DNA of 64,000 nt. Source: Sinohyriopsis cumingii. Its lineage: Eukaryota; Mollusca; Bivalvia; Unionida; Unionidae. A program made the position numbers and the translations under genes. How positions within the stretch are numbered: the stretch's first letter is position 1; the number at the start of each line of letters is the position of its first letter. The notes under the pieces were generated by a model that saw only the letters and a list, made by a program, of their open reading frames with translations, did not search any database and had not been told where the DNA came from. The stretch lies in the NCBI GenBank assembly GCA_028554795.2, contig JAPYKE020000263.1, positions 186,001 to 250,000 on the forward strand. The letters run 5' to 3'. This document shows, in pieces, positions 53,118-64,000 of the stretch.

Positions 53118-53645
53118 ATTATTTAAATATATTCTGATTCCTGCTTTAGCAGTCATCAAAGTGAATAAGTAGTAGAAAATCTAATTGATTTATTATTTTG
53201 CATAACGCAATTATCTGTAAAATAAAACCGGGCAAAAATTTTAAGAAACAATTGCCGAAACTGTGAAAGAAGAAACATCTTAAACTAACTCATAGGTGAG
53301 TGCTGGATGACAAATAAATTATAGACACTATCGATAGCAATAATTTGTTTAAATTATTTTCTCCTGCATAACAATGTTAATATGTTTTGTTTGTTTTTAT
53401 AATCTGGCAATGAAATCTTGATATTTTGTTCTTATTTTCTCTATCAATTTGTAACTATGTTAAGTAAATATGATACAACTCAAGCAGTAGAATGAGTTCA
53501 TTTGTATTATTATAGAGAATGCACCTAAAACACAGATATTTTTTTCTTTACAATACACATCTTTTTCCTTTTGTTGATATTGATAACAAATATTGATTTC
53601 TATTTTCTTCTGTTTCATTATCCCCCCCCCCCAAAAAAAACCCCA

Positions 53646-53657
53646 CAGGCTGTAAGT
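53646..53657 (+). other. Microexon-like module, triplet GCT
   Basis: CAG-GCT-GTAAGT, 540 bp after the previous module. The acceptor arm is replaced by a homopolymer tract (a C run, then an A run, then CCCCACAG). The module survives although its surroundings changed completely. Confidence 0.57.
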
Positions 53658-54323
53658 ATTATATCTCAATATTGTCTAGTGCTTGCCTTTTACATCCCTT
53701 TGCAATTAAAGCTAACAAGCATGATCTGAGTCAATCACTTTGACCTCATGCACATTGGATAATACGAGATTTTACCTTTTTTATTCAAATTTTCTTTCAA
53801 CTTTATTTTAAGATAAGGTGCATTAAACATATGTTATAAAGCTTTGTTTTAATTTTGTGATATTCGTTAGACGTAATTTCCAGAATAAAGTGCCATCTAG
53901 CAGTGTATTAAGTCTTTATGCAATTGTTAAACGTGTATTTACATCAAGAACAAGATGAGATCGACTAAGGACCATGGATATTTATTAAAATGCATACCTT
54001 CATTGATGACTGCATGCACTCATATGCAATCATATATCCGCACATGAATATATGCATATCATTATCGAAATATCATAGTCATTGCGATCAGATTTGTTGT
54101 AATACATTCAGCCGAATAATGTGAGCGACACGTAGCCAGATAAAGCTTATTGACTGTTAACCAATACATGTTTTTATTATAGTATAAACATGACAAGTAC
54201 AGTTGACATAATTTTTCCATTACGACACCTTGTATAAACATTTTTCTTGTTTTACAGATAGTAATTAGTAATATCGTATTGTTAATTTCATCTTTCTTAT
54301 TTTTCATTACATTCTTCTAAACA

Positions 54324-54335
54324 CAGACTGTAAGT
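54324..54335 (+). other. Microexon-like module, triplet ACT
   Basis: CAG-ACT-GTAAGT after ATTCTTCTAAACACAG. Its duplicate near 57435 is dead (AAG-ATT-ATAACT). Confidence 0.57.
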
Positions 54336-55319
54336 ACTATGTATTGGCATTTGCTGTTGCATGCTCTAATAGTCACCATAATTACAGAACAATACATTAG
54401 AAAATCTAATTGTTTTCTTTCAATAATCTTGTTTTGTGTGTAAAATTATCCCGAGAAAATCGAAGAAAATTGCAGAAACAGTGACAGAAGACACAAATCT
54501 AACCATAGTGTAGACGATATCATCTAGATCGTAGATAAACCGGAAGGCAAACAAATCTAATAGCAATATTTTTATGTTTATTTTTCTGCAACAGTAATAA
54601 TATGGCTTATTTTTCGTTACCCATGAATGTATTGTTAGTATTGTTCAGTGAATTTTGTACAAACTTGTGACTAATGCTAGGAATAATGATTTAAATGAAT
54701 CAGTGGAATTTCATTAGGGTTGATAGCTTGGTTTTTCTACCTCGTTCGTTAACTTTATTTGAATTTATTTCCAAAAATAATTATATCCAGCAGAATGTTA
54801 AGGCTTAGTGCACATATAATGATTCATTGTTAAATTAAATTTTATTGTAATATTTTGAGTTCCGATTGAAATAATTTCCGAAACGTAATCCTATCCAGCA
54901 ATACTTGCAGAATTTGTGCAACTGTATGAATTAGTTTATGAAATATAAGGTGTATGGTCACTATAAACAAGTTGAAAATGGAATTCATACCAAAAATATC
55001 CATCTTCATTGATACATGCATGCGTGCATAAAAGTAAGCATAAACATTCTTCCAGACTGGATGATATGAGGCTGTGGGAACATGTTTATGATATACAGAC
55101 GTATATAGAGAAGGATATGTATCCAGATATAGCCTGTTGATTGTTAATAAGGATGTTAGTTGTAGTTATACGGGAGGCACCAAAGAAATACAGCTGATAT
55201 AAGTTTGTCCTCCGCAACATATCATGTTTTTATTTATGCTCATATTAATCAGATCAGATATATCATGTTTTTGGCTTTTATTTTTTCCTCTTTTTCATTA
55301 TGATCTTCAAACAATACAA

Positions 55320-55331
55320 CAGGTTGTAAGT
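55320..55331 (+). other. Microexon-like module, triplet GTT
   Basis: CAG-GTT-GTAAGT. Its duplicate near 58358 has lost the acceptor and has GTAAAT as donor. Confidence 0.56.
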
Positions 55332-55742
55332 ATTACGTCTGGACATCTTGTAGTACTGCCTTTAAACAGTGATCTAAAAGACTGAAGGAAATATTATAAA
55401 ATCAGTTTTTTCAAACTTGCATACAGATTTTTTGTGTGAAATCAACGCCAGAAAAACATGTATGGAAAAATATTCAAATCTGTGAAGAAAAAAAAAATTA
55501 GATTTTACGATACTTTAGATCATGCATGCTATATCATAGAACACAGCCAGGTCACAAACAGATTATAGAGTAATGGAGTATTTTAGATATAGCCATACAT
55601 AGCATGGTGGTTCTTAAAAGAAGGAATTTAAGTAAAGTTGTTATAATTTCTCCATTAAAATAAATTATATCATTTTGCTATTAATAGTGATATTTATTAG
55701 CATCATTATTTTCACGTCTTCTTTTTCATTATTTCCTTAAAA

Positions 55743-55754
55743 AAGCGAGTAAGT
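55743..55754 (+). other. Microexon-like module, triplet CGA
   Basis: AAG-CGA-GTAAGT, only 423 bp after the previous module. It has A at -3 and an A-rich arm (CCTTAAAAAAG). A duplicate at 56584 is dead. Confidence 0.5.
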
Positions 55755-57036
55755 ATATCTCAACCTTTTCTTATATTTTTGATGACGGGTCATCAGTGAT
55801 ATAGAACAAAACAGTTGAAATGTTCTTTGATAAAACGAAACAGTATTTCGAACTATACTGTAAATGATGTTAGCTAAAACAAAAACAAGAGTCAGATGAC
55901 AAATAAATTATAATTTTCTTTAACGGCAATATTGTTAAATTTTGCTATATTTTATTTTCTGTAACAACAATGACATGTGAAAGAAACACAAATCTGACAA
56001 TACTTTAGACTTTGTAAGCCTCATTATAGAAAAGTCTGACAGCAAATTTTAGATGTGTCTGATATCAATATGTTTAATCTATTTTTTTCCTTTCCTGAAC
56101 ACTTTTACCATCCTTTTTCTTAAACTCGTATTAATCAAATCTGTTAAAGAACTGTATTTTTTTCCCTCTTTCATTATGTTCTATAAAAAAAACAGTTGAC
56201 AAATATAAATCTGGACATTTGGTAATAATTTAAATAATGATCTAAGAGACAGAAGAAAAAAACATATATTAGAAAATCCGATTTTTATGTATGTAGAAAT
56301 GCACTTTTCCTTGCTTAGCTACACGCGGGAAATTATCGAACAACCTAGTGTATGAGAACAAGTCTTCTAGAATACACATAAACAAACAAATGAAGTAAAT
56401 TACCATACAAAGCTTGGTGATTCTTCAAAGAATGAATTAACTTAGACTATTAGTGAGGATGCACAAACAAGTAAATTTGATATGATTTATCCATTAAAGT
56501 AAATTATATCATATTGCTATTAATTGTGATATTTATTAGCATCATTATTGTTACTTCTTCTTTTTCATAATTTCCTTAAAAAGCAGCAATTAAATATGAA
56601 ATTTCAACTTGTATTATATTTTTATGACGGGTCATCAGGGATACCGAACAAAAGAGTTGAAATGTTCTTTGAAGAAAAAATACTGCAAATCATGTTCGCT
56701 AAAACATAAACAAGAGTCAGAAGACAAATAAATTATAATTGTCTTTAAAAGCAATATTGTTCTATTCCGCTATATTTTATTTTCTGTAACAATAATGACA
56801 TTTTTTTATTTTTGCATGATCATTCATCAAAATGATGTTGGAATCTTACACTGACTTTGATATTAATTTGTTATTATAATCAGTAAACATGACCAGACTC
56901 GAGCAGTGGAGTCCGCATGAATGAAAACGTCATATTATATGTGTACTTTTTTCGTTCACTTCATACAGACGACTATTGTGAAAGTCATATCGACATACAT
57001 AGATTATTGATTGTTAATAAGGAATACAGTTATACT

Positions 57037-57040
<4 letters not shown>

Positions 57041-57106
<66 letters not shown>
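57041..57106. repeat. (TA)n microsatellite
   Basis: Pure TA repeat just upstream of the GGG module at 57162. Confidence 0.98.
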
Positions 57107-57108
<2 letters not shown>

Positions 57109-57161
57109 CTTAGTCTTTTGTTCTTATGTACTTTCATTTTTTCATTATATCCTTCACTTAA

Positions 57162-57173
57162 CAGGGGGTAAGT
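57162..57173 (+). other. Microexon-like module, triplet GGG
   Basis: CAG-GGG-GTAAGT behind ATATCCTTCACTTAACAG. It lies just after a (TA)n tract at 57041-57106. Confidence 0.56.
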
Positions 57174-58086
57174 ATTTTATAGCAACATTTTCTAAGGTTT
57201 CCCTTAAAGAGCCACTTAAGAGACAGAACCTACGAGTAAATGATCAAACTTTTTTCATCAAATAGTGTTGGTCAGTCTCCGATAAAATAAAAATAAAAAA
57301 CGAATGCCGAAAATTTGAACGAAAACACAAATCTGACTATACCTTAGACTTTGTAAGCCTTATCATATAAACGTCTGACTACAAATTTTAGATGTGTCTG
57401 ATATCAATATGTTTAATCTGTTTGTTTTCCAAAGAAGATTATAACTATTATATCTCAACATTTTCTTTTGCATGATTTAAATAGTCATCTTACTTCTAGA
57501 ACATGAAATTAAAAAGTATAATTGTTTTCTTCCAATGACCCTATTTTGTGTGTAAATAATCCTTTAGAATAAAAAAACGAGGAAAAATTTCAAAAATTTT
57601 GAAAGAAGAAACATGTCTAACCGTAGTGATGATGATATAATCTAGATCATAGATAAACAAATTATAGACTTCTTTGGTAGCAATATTTTTATATTTAGTT
57701 TATTTTTTTAGAAAAAATATTAATATGGTCATTTTATTTATTGCTACACAGTTATGCAGTATTAGTACCAGTCAGTGAATTTTGTATACGTTTGTGACTG
57801 TATCCAGGAAACATGATTTAAATGAATCGGTGGAATTTCATTAGCATTATATACCTTGGTTTCGCTATCTAATTCTTGAAATTTATTGAATCTGTTTCCA
57901 AAATAAGTTATATCGAACAGAATCTTAAGGCCTTGTGTACATATAACGATTCAATTTATGTTTTTAATTAAATTCTATTTTAATTGTTCGAGTTTGAAAA
58001 AATTTCCAAAATTGTGTCCTACTTGGCAGTACTTGTCGAATCTGTGCAATTATATGATTTCATTTATAAAATGAACCGTAGATGTT

Positions 58087-58090
<4 letters not shown>

Positions 58091-58154
<64 letters not shown>
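58091..58154. repeat. (TA)n microsatellite
   Basis: Pure TA repeat within the decayed duplicate at 57.4-58.8 kb. Confidence 0.98.
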
Positions 58155-58157
<3 letters not shown>

Positions 58158-59611
58158 GAAATAGATATAGCCAGCTATAGTTAGCTGATTGGTAAGAAGG
58201 AATTTAGTTGCATTGTTAATCAGAACACAGCCAGGAAAACAAAATGTTGATATAATTTGTACTCTTCAAAACATACCATGTTGTTACTTATATTAATCAA
58301 ATCAGTTATAGAAATGTAATTTTGTACGTTGTTCTTGTTTAATTATGTTCTTAAAAATGGTTGGTAAATATATATCTGGACATTTTGTCATACTGCCTTT
58401 AAATAATCATCTAAGAGACAGATTTTTTTTAATAGAAAATCCGATTTTGATGTACATAGAAATGCACTTTTATTTGGTTACCTACACGCGGGAATGTATT
58501 GGAACATCCTAGTTTATAAGAATGAGTGTTTAAGAATACACACAAACAAACAATTGAAGTAAATTACATATAGCCATACATAGCTTGGTGATTCTTCAAA
58601 GAAGGAATTTACTTATAGTATTAGTGCGGACACACAACAAGTAAAGTTGATATAATTTATCCATTAAAGCAAAATATATCTTTTTGCTGTTACTAGTCAT
58701 ATTTATTTCGCTTTTGGTATTTGTATTCATCTGTTTTCATTATTTCATTCAAGAAACAGTGAAAAATGCAACTGTAGATCTAACTATACTGTAAACGATT
58801 TTAGCTAGAGCGTAAACAAGAGTCAGATGACACAAATTGTAAATATCTTTGATATCAATATTGTTATATTTGCTTTGCTTTATTTTCTGTAATAATTATC
58901 ACATTTTCAGCTTATTTTATTCATGATCATCCAGCAATATTTTATATCGGTATCGTTCACTGACCGAAACCAATTTCTGACTATATTCAGTAAACATAAT
59001 CCCAATGAGTCAGTGTAATCAACATGTATAAAACCCCACTAAAAAGCCATTTAAGAGACAGAACGTAAGAGTAAAGACTCGTACATTTTTCATCAAATAT
59101 TGTTGGTTTGTTCGTAAAATTATCCCTGATAAAAAATAAATATTACCGAAGTTGTCAAACAAGGAACAAGAAATCTGATTATACTTTATGTATGTCGTTG
59201 TCATTGATACAAATATTGTTATATTCAGGTTGTTTTTCGTTTCGTAAGAACATGAATGTATATAGTATATTTTTCGTCAAGCAACGTAATGCAAGTATTT
59301 ATTTATACTAAATTGTGTTATTTATATCCAGTAAAAATGTTCCAATTCAATATACCCTCATCATTATATGATTATTTGATTAGTTATCATTTTATTAAAA
59401 TTATATTTGCATTTATTAGCAAGATGTATTGTTATCTAATGGAATGTTAAGAAATTGTGCACATATATTAATTCATTTTATAATTCAACTTTTGTTTGTA
59501 ACAATTTCCAATATGTAGCGCTATCATTGGTATATGAACACTTTGTCACTCCTCATTATACTGATAATAATATTTATGTTGTGCTTCTCTTTCATAATAT
59601 CCATCACAGAT

Positions 59612-59623
59612 TAGCATGTAAGT
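59612..59623 (+). other. Microexon-like module, triplet CAT (last intact)
   Basis: TAG-CAT-GTAAGT followed by ATTATATCTCAAC. The next unit's module, near 60870, is broken. Confidence 0.56.
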
Positions 59624-60599
59624 ATTATATCTCAACACTCTTTAATATTTAAGCATAAAGCAAACAGAAAACAAAGAGTGGAAAAGCTATATATGTCCTT
59701 CAAATAACTTTGTTTTGTGTATGAAATAATCTATGAGAAAAACTGAAGAATTGGTTGCAGAAACTGAAAGAGGAAACAACCAGGTTGCAGACAACAAAAA
59801 CTATTAATAATGATCAACTGCCTTTGATAGCAAATATTGTTAGGTTTAGTTTAGTTATTGTTTTCTTTTTTGTAAAGTATTATGTGTTTAGTTTATCTAT
59901 CATTCCAATACAACAATATAATCGATGTATATTTCACTGCAATTTATGTATCTTGTGAACGTCATCCAAGTCATCAGTGAAATCAGATTAGCTTCGGAGA
60001 AATTCACTTTTGATCTAGTCCAAATTTTGTTTGAATGTATTTCACAAAAAAGATGTAACCACCACAATGTGAGGACTTTGTTCAATTATAACGACTATTT
60101 GTATAATTCCATTTCTTTCTTTCATTTAAGAAGTTTTTGGGAAATAAGTTGCAAAACTGTTTGCTATCGGGCAGTAATATGAAGATATTTTGAAATTGCA
60201 TCGGTCCATTTTGTAAAATATAAGTTGCAATTTCATCATAAACTGGTTAAGAACGACTATAAAGAATGCATCCATACAAACAAAACAATTTAATGGTTAA
60301 ATGCATGCTGACATGCACATGAACACGCATACATTATTGGAACATCCTATTTCTAACGGAATACGCTTGTTATAATATATACAGACAAATGTAGTAAAAA
60401 ATATTCAGGCAATACTTTGCTTATTGATCGCTAAGAAGGAACGTACTATTACTATTATAGATGACACACTAAACAATTGCGGTCTGTGATGTGATTTTGA
60501 TTTTTAACGTAGCTTTAACAATTTTTCAGTCGTATCGCTACGATGTCTGCAATGTGGCAGTTTATAGTGATGTCTAGTAATGGGGCATCATGCCGCAGA

Positions 60600-60775
60600 C
60601 ATGTAACATGATGTCCCACCCAGTCACATTATCCTGACACCGGGCCGACCAGTCCTAACACTAACCTCTTAATGCTGAGCGCCAAGCGAGGCAACTGTTA
60701 GTACCATTTTTGTAAGTCTTTGGTATGACTCGGCCGGGGATCGAACCCACGACCTCCCGCATCCGAGCGGTGAAC
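60600..60775 (-). mobile_element. Second tRNA-like repeat (longer copy)
   Basis: GATGTCCCACCCAGTCACA, TGACACCGGGCCGACCAG, TTAATGCTGAGCGCCAAGCG and GGGATCGAACCCACGACC form an element with a tRNA-type box B complement. The family resembles repeats I associate with bivalve genomes, unverified. It lies near the right edge of the array. Confidence 0.78.
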
Positions 60776-60900
60776 AATTACGTCATCATGATCCTCTTTA
60801 TATTGATATTAATCTGTAGTCTCATTATTTTTTCTGTTTCTTATTTTTCACTATATTTCTGACAAATCAAAGATTAAGTACTGTATCACGACATGTTCTA

Positions 60901-61574
60901 ATACTTGTTCTAAACAGAAATTAAAGGGGGAGAAAACAAACAAGTAGAAAATAACACAATAGATTAGCTCTGAAAAATTTAAAGAATGTTTCATATTATT
61001 TTAAAAGTGCACGTTATATATAAAAAATTTGACTTTCTATTTTAAGGATCGTGCCTTCTTTTTGCCTTTGATATTATGCTTTTGTTAGGGATACCTAAAT
61101 TTGCTTGACAGTATATTACCAGGTTGGTTCTGATTCCTGTTAAATCCTTCACATTCTCTGCATTTTGTTGTTTGCTAGTTTTATGACCTGTCAAATTGAC
61201 CAATGTGTCCAGGTCAATACCACATTAATCTGTATTTATTGTCTGCATCATACTTGCTGTTTTCAGTGGTTTCTGGAGACTATCTAAAACCTTTGGAGTA
61301 TACAAATTATTTGCATGGAAAACCCAGTATTTTCATCGAAATACATTTGTGGAAGCAAATCCTCATAGTTATTATTATCGACATAGACCTTTAGATTTCT
61401 TTAAAAACTTAGTTTCAACTTTTTTATTGTGATTAATATTATAAATTGTACGATCCGATGACTGGTTTAGGCTTCGTCGACGACTAGTCAATTCTTACTT
61501 GTACCAACAACCACATTAATTGGTGCTATGATCATTAGGGTAGATGTATACAAGTACATGTTGCGTGCAGATAT
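60901..61574. other. No supported gene
   Basis: AT-rich sequence beyond the last broken module. An open stretch at 61203-61394 has no recognised motif. No further array landmarks were seen. Confidence 0.4.
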
Positions 61575-61585
61575 TGTGCATTTAT

Positions 61586-61833
61586 GTTGTTGTTGTGGAG
61601 TTTAACGCCATTTTTCAGCACGCGATAGGCTATACATGGCGGCCAGTATTAATGGTGGAGGAAGAACCCGGGAAAACGCCGGAAAGAACCACCGACCCAC
61701 GAGAAGCTACTGGCAAGCTTTCTCACATACCCACATTGGCTGAATCCTAGACTCGAACCGCCGCAGACAGAGGTGAGATGGCAGTGATCCGTAACGAAGA
61801 GCGCTTTAGACCAATCGGCCACTCGGGGCCCCC
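61586..61833 (-). mobile_element. tRNA-derived SINE, minus strand, full length
   Basis: GTTGTTGTTG tail, complete body and GGGGCCCC head, flanked by TGTGCATTTAT at 61575-61585 and 61834-61844. It sits beyond the right end of the unit array. Confidence 0.94.
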
Positions 61834-61844
61834 TGTGCATTTAT

Positions 61845-62984
61845 AGTACGTATCATTTGCAAAGCTGATAGAGGCAGGTACAATATATAATTAATAAAAC
61901 AGGTTTGTGTGACAATTTCATGGGATACAATGTGCTTCATGACATGTATTAATCAATGTATGGGAACACACTGAAGACTGATTATAAAACTGCATGAGTA
62001 GTTTATAAGTTAGTCGTTTTGTCTTCAATGAAGGTAAGTTCAGGAGCAGAACGATCCAATGTGGTATGCGTATACAGCTGTGTATGATAAAACGTTATTG
62101 TGTTAGGATGACGATATAGGTAGATAAATAATACACAATTTTAATTATTGCATGGCAATGGTATCTTGAAATATTTTTGTAGATACATACATCTGTTAGA
62201 GTAACCATTACAGCATCAAAGATGTGTTGTTTATGCTTGACTTAGCGCAGCAATGGAAAACCAGATAAGAATCGGTTTGTGTAGGAAACGATCAAAATAA
62301 ACAGTCAGTCATTGTATCTTTGAACAATACGTCATCATTGCTATATGGTTAGATATTATAATTCGATTTTCCGTTGAATATTGCAGTTTCCCCCTGCCAC
62401 GACGTCTGCAAGATAATAAACTGTCTGAGATATAATTGGGTTGAGTGTCATTACAACTGGAAGATGATTCTTTCTGTCGATCTGAATATTCTGAAATAAA
62501 AGTGTGAACCGAACCTCTTCAATCAGAAATATGATTATGAACATCACTTGTATTGCAAAGAGTTTGAAAATAATATGTGTTGATGTCTTGTTCATGCAAT
62601 GTAAACGTGAATCACTTTAATGGTTCTCCAATTTGAGACCATCCATGTAGATGTGTATTTACGGCAGATTGCAAAATGGCACATATTGTATCGATGAACT
62701 GTATTTCAATGACCTCTGTTCAAGTTGCTGATCCATCAGTATTTATTGCAAAACATGGAAGACGGTAATATTATATTTATTGCGACAGTGTAGTAAAGTC
62801 AAATATACTGGAATAGAATAATCTCACGGTCATTTAAAATGGAAAGCTACTATTGGCTGTAAATATTGAATCTAATGTAAACTGACCATTATTACTCTTT
62901 CCCTTTATTCCTGTAAATATTACATATTTAGAAGTTCGATATTATCATGCTAGAAAATTGATTTGCACGTGTTAGATAATTTTT
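61845..62984. other. No supported feature
   Basis: AT-rich sequence without array landmarks, repeats or coding motifs that I can recognise. Confidence 0.4.
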
Positions 62985-64000
62985 GTTTGTTCATGATTTT
63001 ATGTATAAATAGGATTTTCAAGATGTTACGTAGAGATAGTATTTTGATGATTTGTCTTTACATAGGACATTCACGATTTTGATTATTCATACACCTTCAT
63101 GATTTGTGTTTAAACGTGAATTCATGGTGTTATTTATACGTAGAACATCATCAATTGTGTATGCATACAATTTTCATGATTGTATGTATATTGACTTTCA
63201 TGGTTTGTCTATAGATAGGACTTTCCTGATATTTGACTTTTATCATTTTATGTTTACAAAGGACCTTCATGTATAGGACGTTAATGATTTTGTGTATACA
63301 TGAGACTTTCATGATTTGTAATGCATAGGATATTCATGACTTTACTTATACATACGACATTCTTTATTTTTTTGTACATATGACTTTCATAATGTTTGTT
63401 TCTATATAGGACTTTCGCGATTCCATGTATAAAAAAGACCTTCATCGTTTGTATATGTATAATTTTCATGTTGTTATGTATAATGGAACTTTCCTGATTT
63501 ATTTATAGATAGGACTTTCTTGATTTCTCCATTATGATTTTGTGTATACACAAGACTTTCGTGATTTTGTGTAAGATGAGGAATTCTATGTGTTTGCATA
63601 TACAGTGCATTTTCATATGCACATGACTTTCATGATATTATGTATAAATAGGTCTTTCATTATTTGTCATTAGGTAGGACTTTTATGATTTGTCCATACA
63701 TAGGACTTGCATAATTTTATGTAAACGTAGAACCTTAATTCATTCGACTTTCATGATGTTGTGGATATACATCACTTTCATGATTTCTTTGGTACATACA
63801 TAATATATTCTTTATTTTGTGTATTTTATGACTCATGACTTTGTGCAGAAGTTAAAGAGTTCATGATTTAATGTAAGCAAATTATTTTCATGACTATGTG
63901 AAGGCATAGGACGTTCATGTATTTGTGTATGCATAGAAATTTAAAGATTTTGTGTATACATAGGACTTTCATAATATTATGTATGAAAAGTACTTTCATG
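62985..64000 (+). repeat. Diverged ~31-bp minisatellite
   Basis: TAGGACTTTCATGATTT and GTGTATACATA-type segments recur every 25-35 bp to the window end, many mutated. The array continues past the edge. It shares no motif with the 1-kb unit. Confidence 0.9.

Larger units (their letters stand above)
54300..58800. repeat. Local duplications within the right block
   Basis: 54.3-56.1 kb is related to 57.4-58.8 kb. Shared strings include CTAGATC, GTAGATAAAC-like and GGAATTTCATTAG, and the stretch TTTTAGATGTGTCTGATATC occurs near 56050 and 57390. In addition, 55.56-55.98 kb matches 56.40-56.80 kb (GATGACGGGTCATCAG, TTGAAATGTTCTTTGA). In each pair, one copy keeps its module and the other has lost it. 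Confidence 0.75.
36180..60900 (+). repeat. Right block of the ~1-kb unit array
   Basis: The landmarks of the left block recur here about every 0.4-1.2 kb, with more divergence between units. Despite that, 22 modules keep AG-NNN-GTAAGT intact. Dead or degraded modules lie at about 39226 (CAG-TAT-TGTGTC), 56193 (CAG-TTG-ACAAAT), 56584 (CAG-CAA-TTAAAT), 57435 (AAG-ATT-ATAACT), 58358 (acceptor lost, GTAAAT), 58757 (CAG-TGA-AAAATG) and 60870 (AAG-ATT-AAGTAC). One unit lost its module next to the foreign stretch at 42.4-43.2 kb. No other part of the unit is comparably preserved. Confidence 0.9.

Overview
This is a eukaryotic, strongly AT-rich, non-prokaryotic window with no long intact ORF. Full-length tRNA-derived SINEs (box A/box B head, conserved body, CAA/TTG tail, clear target-site duplications), a second tRNA-like repeat, a piggyBac-type MITE, a Ty3/Gypsy wreck and (TA)n/(CATA)n microsatellites suggest an invertebrate. 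The SINE and tRNA-like repeats look like families I associate with molluscs. That assignment is from memory, not from a search.

Most of the window is one thing: a diverged tandem array of a roughly 1 kb unit, seen at 1-27.6 kb (left block) and 36.2-60.9 kb (right block). Nearly every unit carries one compact module on the + strand: a conserved acceptor-like arm ending ATATCCTTCACAAAACAG, exactly three nucleotides, then a strong donor-like arm GTAAGTATTATATCTC. In the right block 22 modules keep AG-NNN-GTAAGT exactly. The NNN is different almost every time (19 distinct triplets in 22 sites), while both flanks are nearly invariant in otherwise decayed sequence. The triplets have codon-like composition (GC 13/22, 11/22 and 7/22 at positions 1, 2, 3). 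My leading hypothesis is an array of three-nucleotide, single-codon microexons separated by duplicated introns of about 1 kb. No transcript evidence is available here, so this is inference. Alternatives are recursive-splice or decoy sites, or tandem intron-like elements.

Left block: positions 1-9623 are duplicated head-to-tail from 9624 (copy B, to about 15432), followed by a third partial copy (C, 15433-16186). Copies A and B carry an unrecognised insert that looks like broken coding sequence (from 4413 and from 14078); copy C lacks it. Further right are a SINE split by a 787-bp piggyBac MITE (17511-18297), another unrecognised insert (20459-22395), and a duplicated 1.3-kb block with polyadenylation signals and TA/TG microsatellites (23.3-25.9 kb).

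Middle: a decayed Ty3/Gypsy retrotransposon (28.1-32.9 kb: 5' LTR end, PBS, gag, protease, RT, RNase H, integrase) and about 3 kb of unassigned sequence separate the two blocks. Right block: 22 intact modules plus several dead ones, a BED-type zinc-finger fragment, a long hairpin with a TATA-like box, and local duplications at 54-59 kb. It is bracketed by two copies of the second tRNA-like repeat (36.0 and 60.6 kb). The right end has one more full-length SINE (61586-61833) and a diverged minisatellite of about 31 bp (62985-64000).
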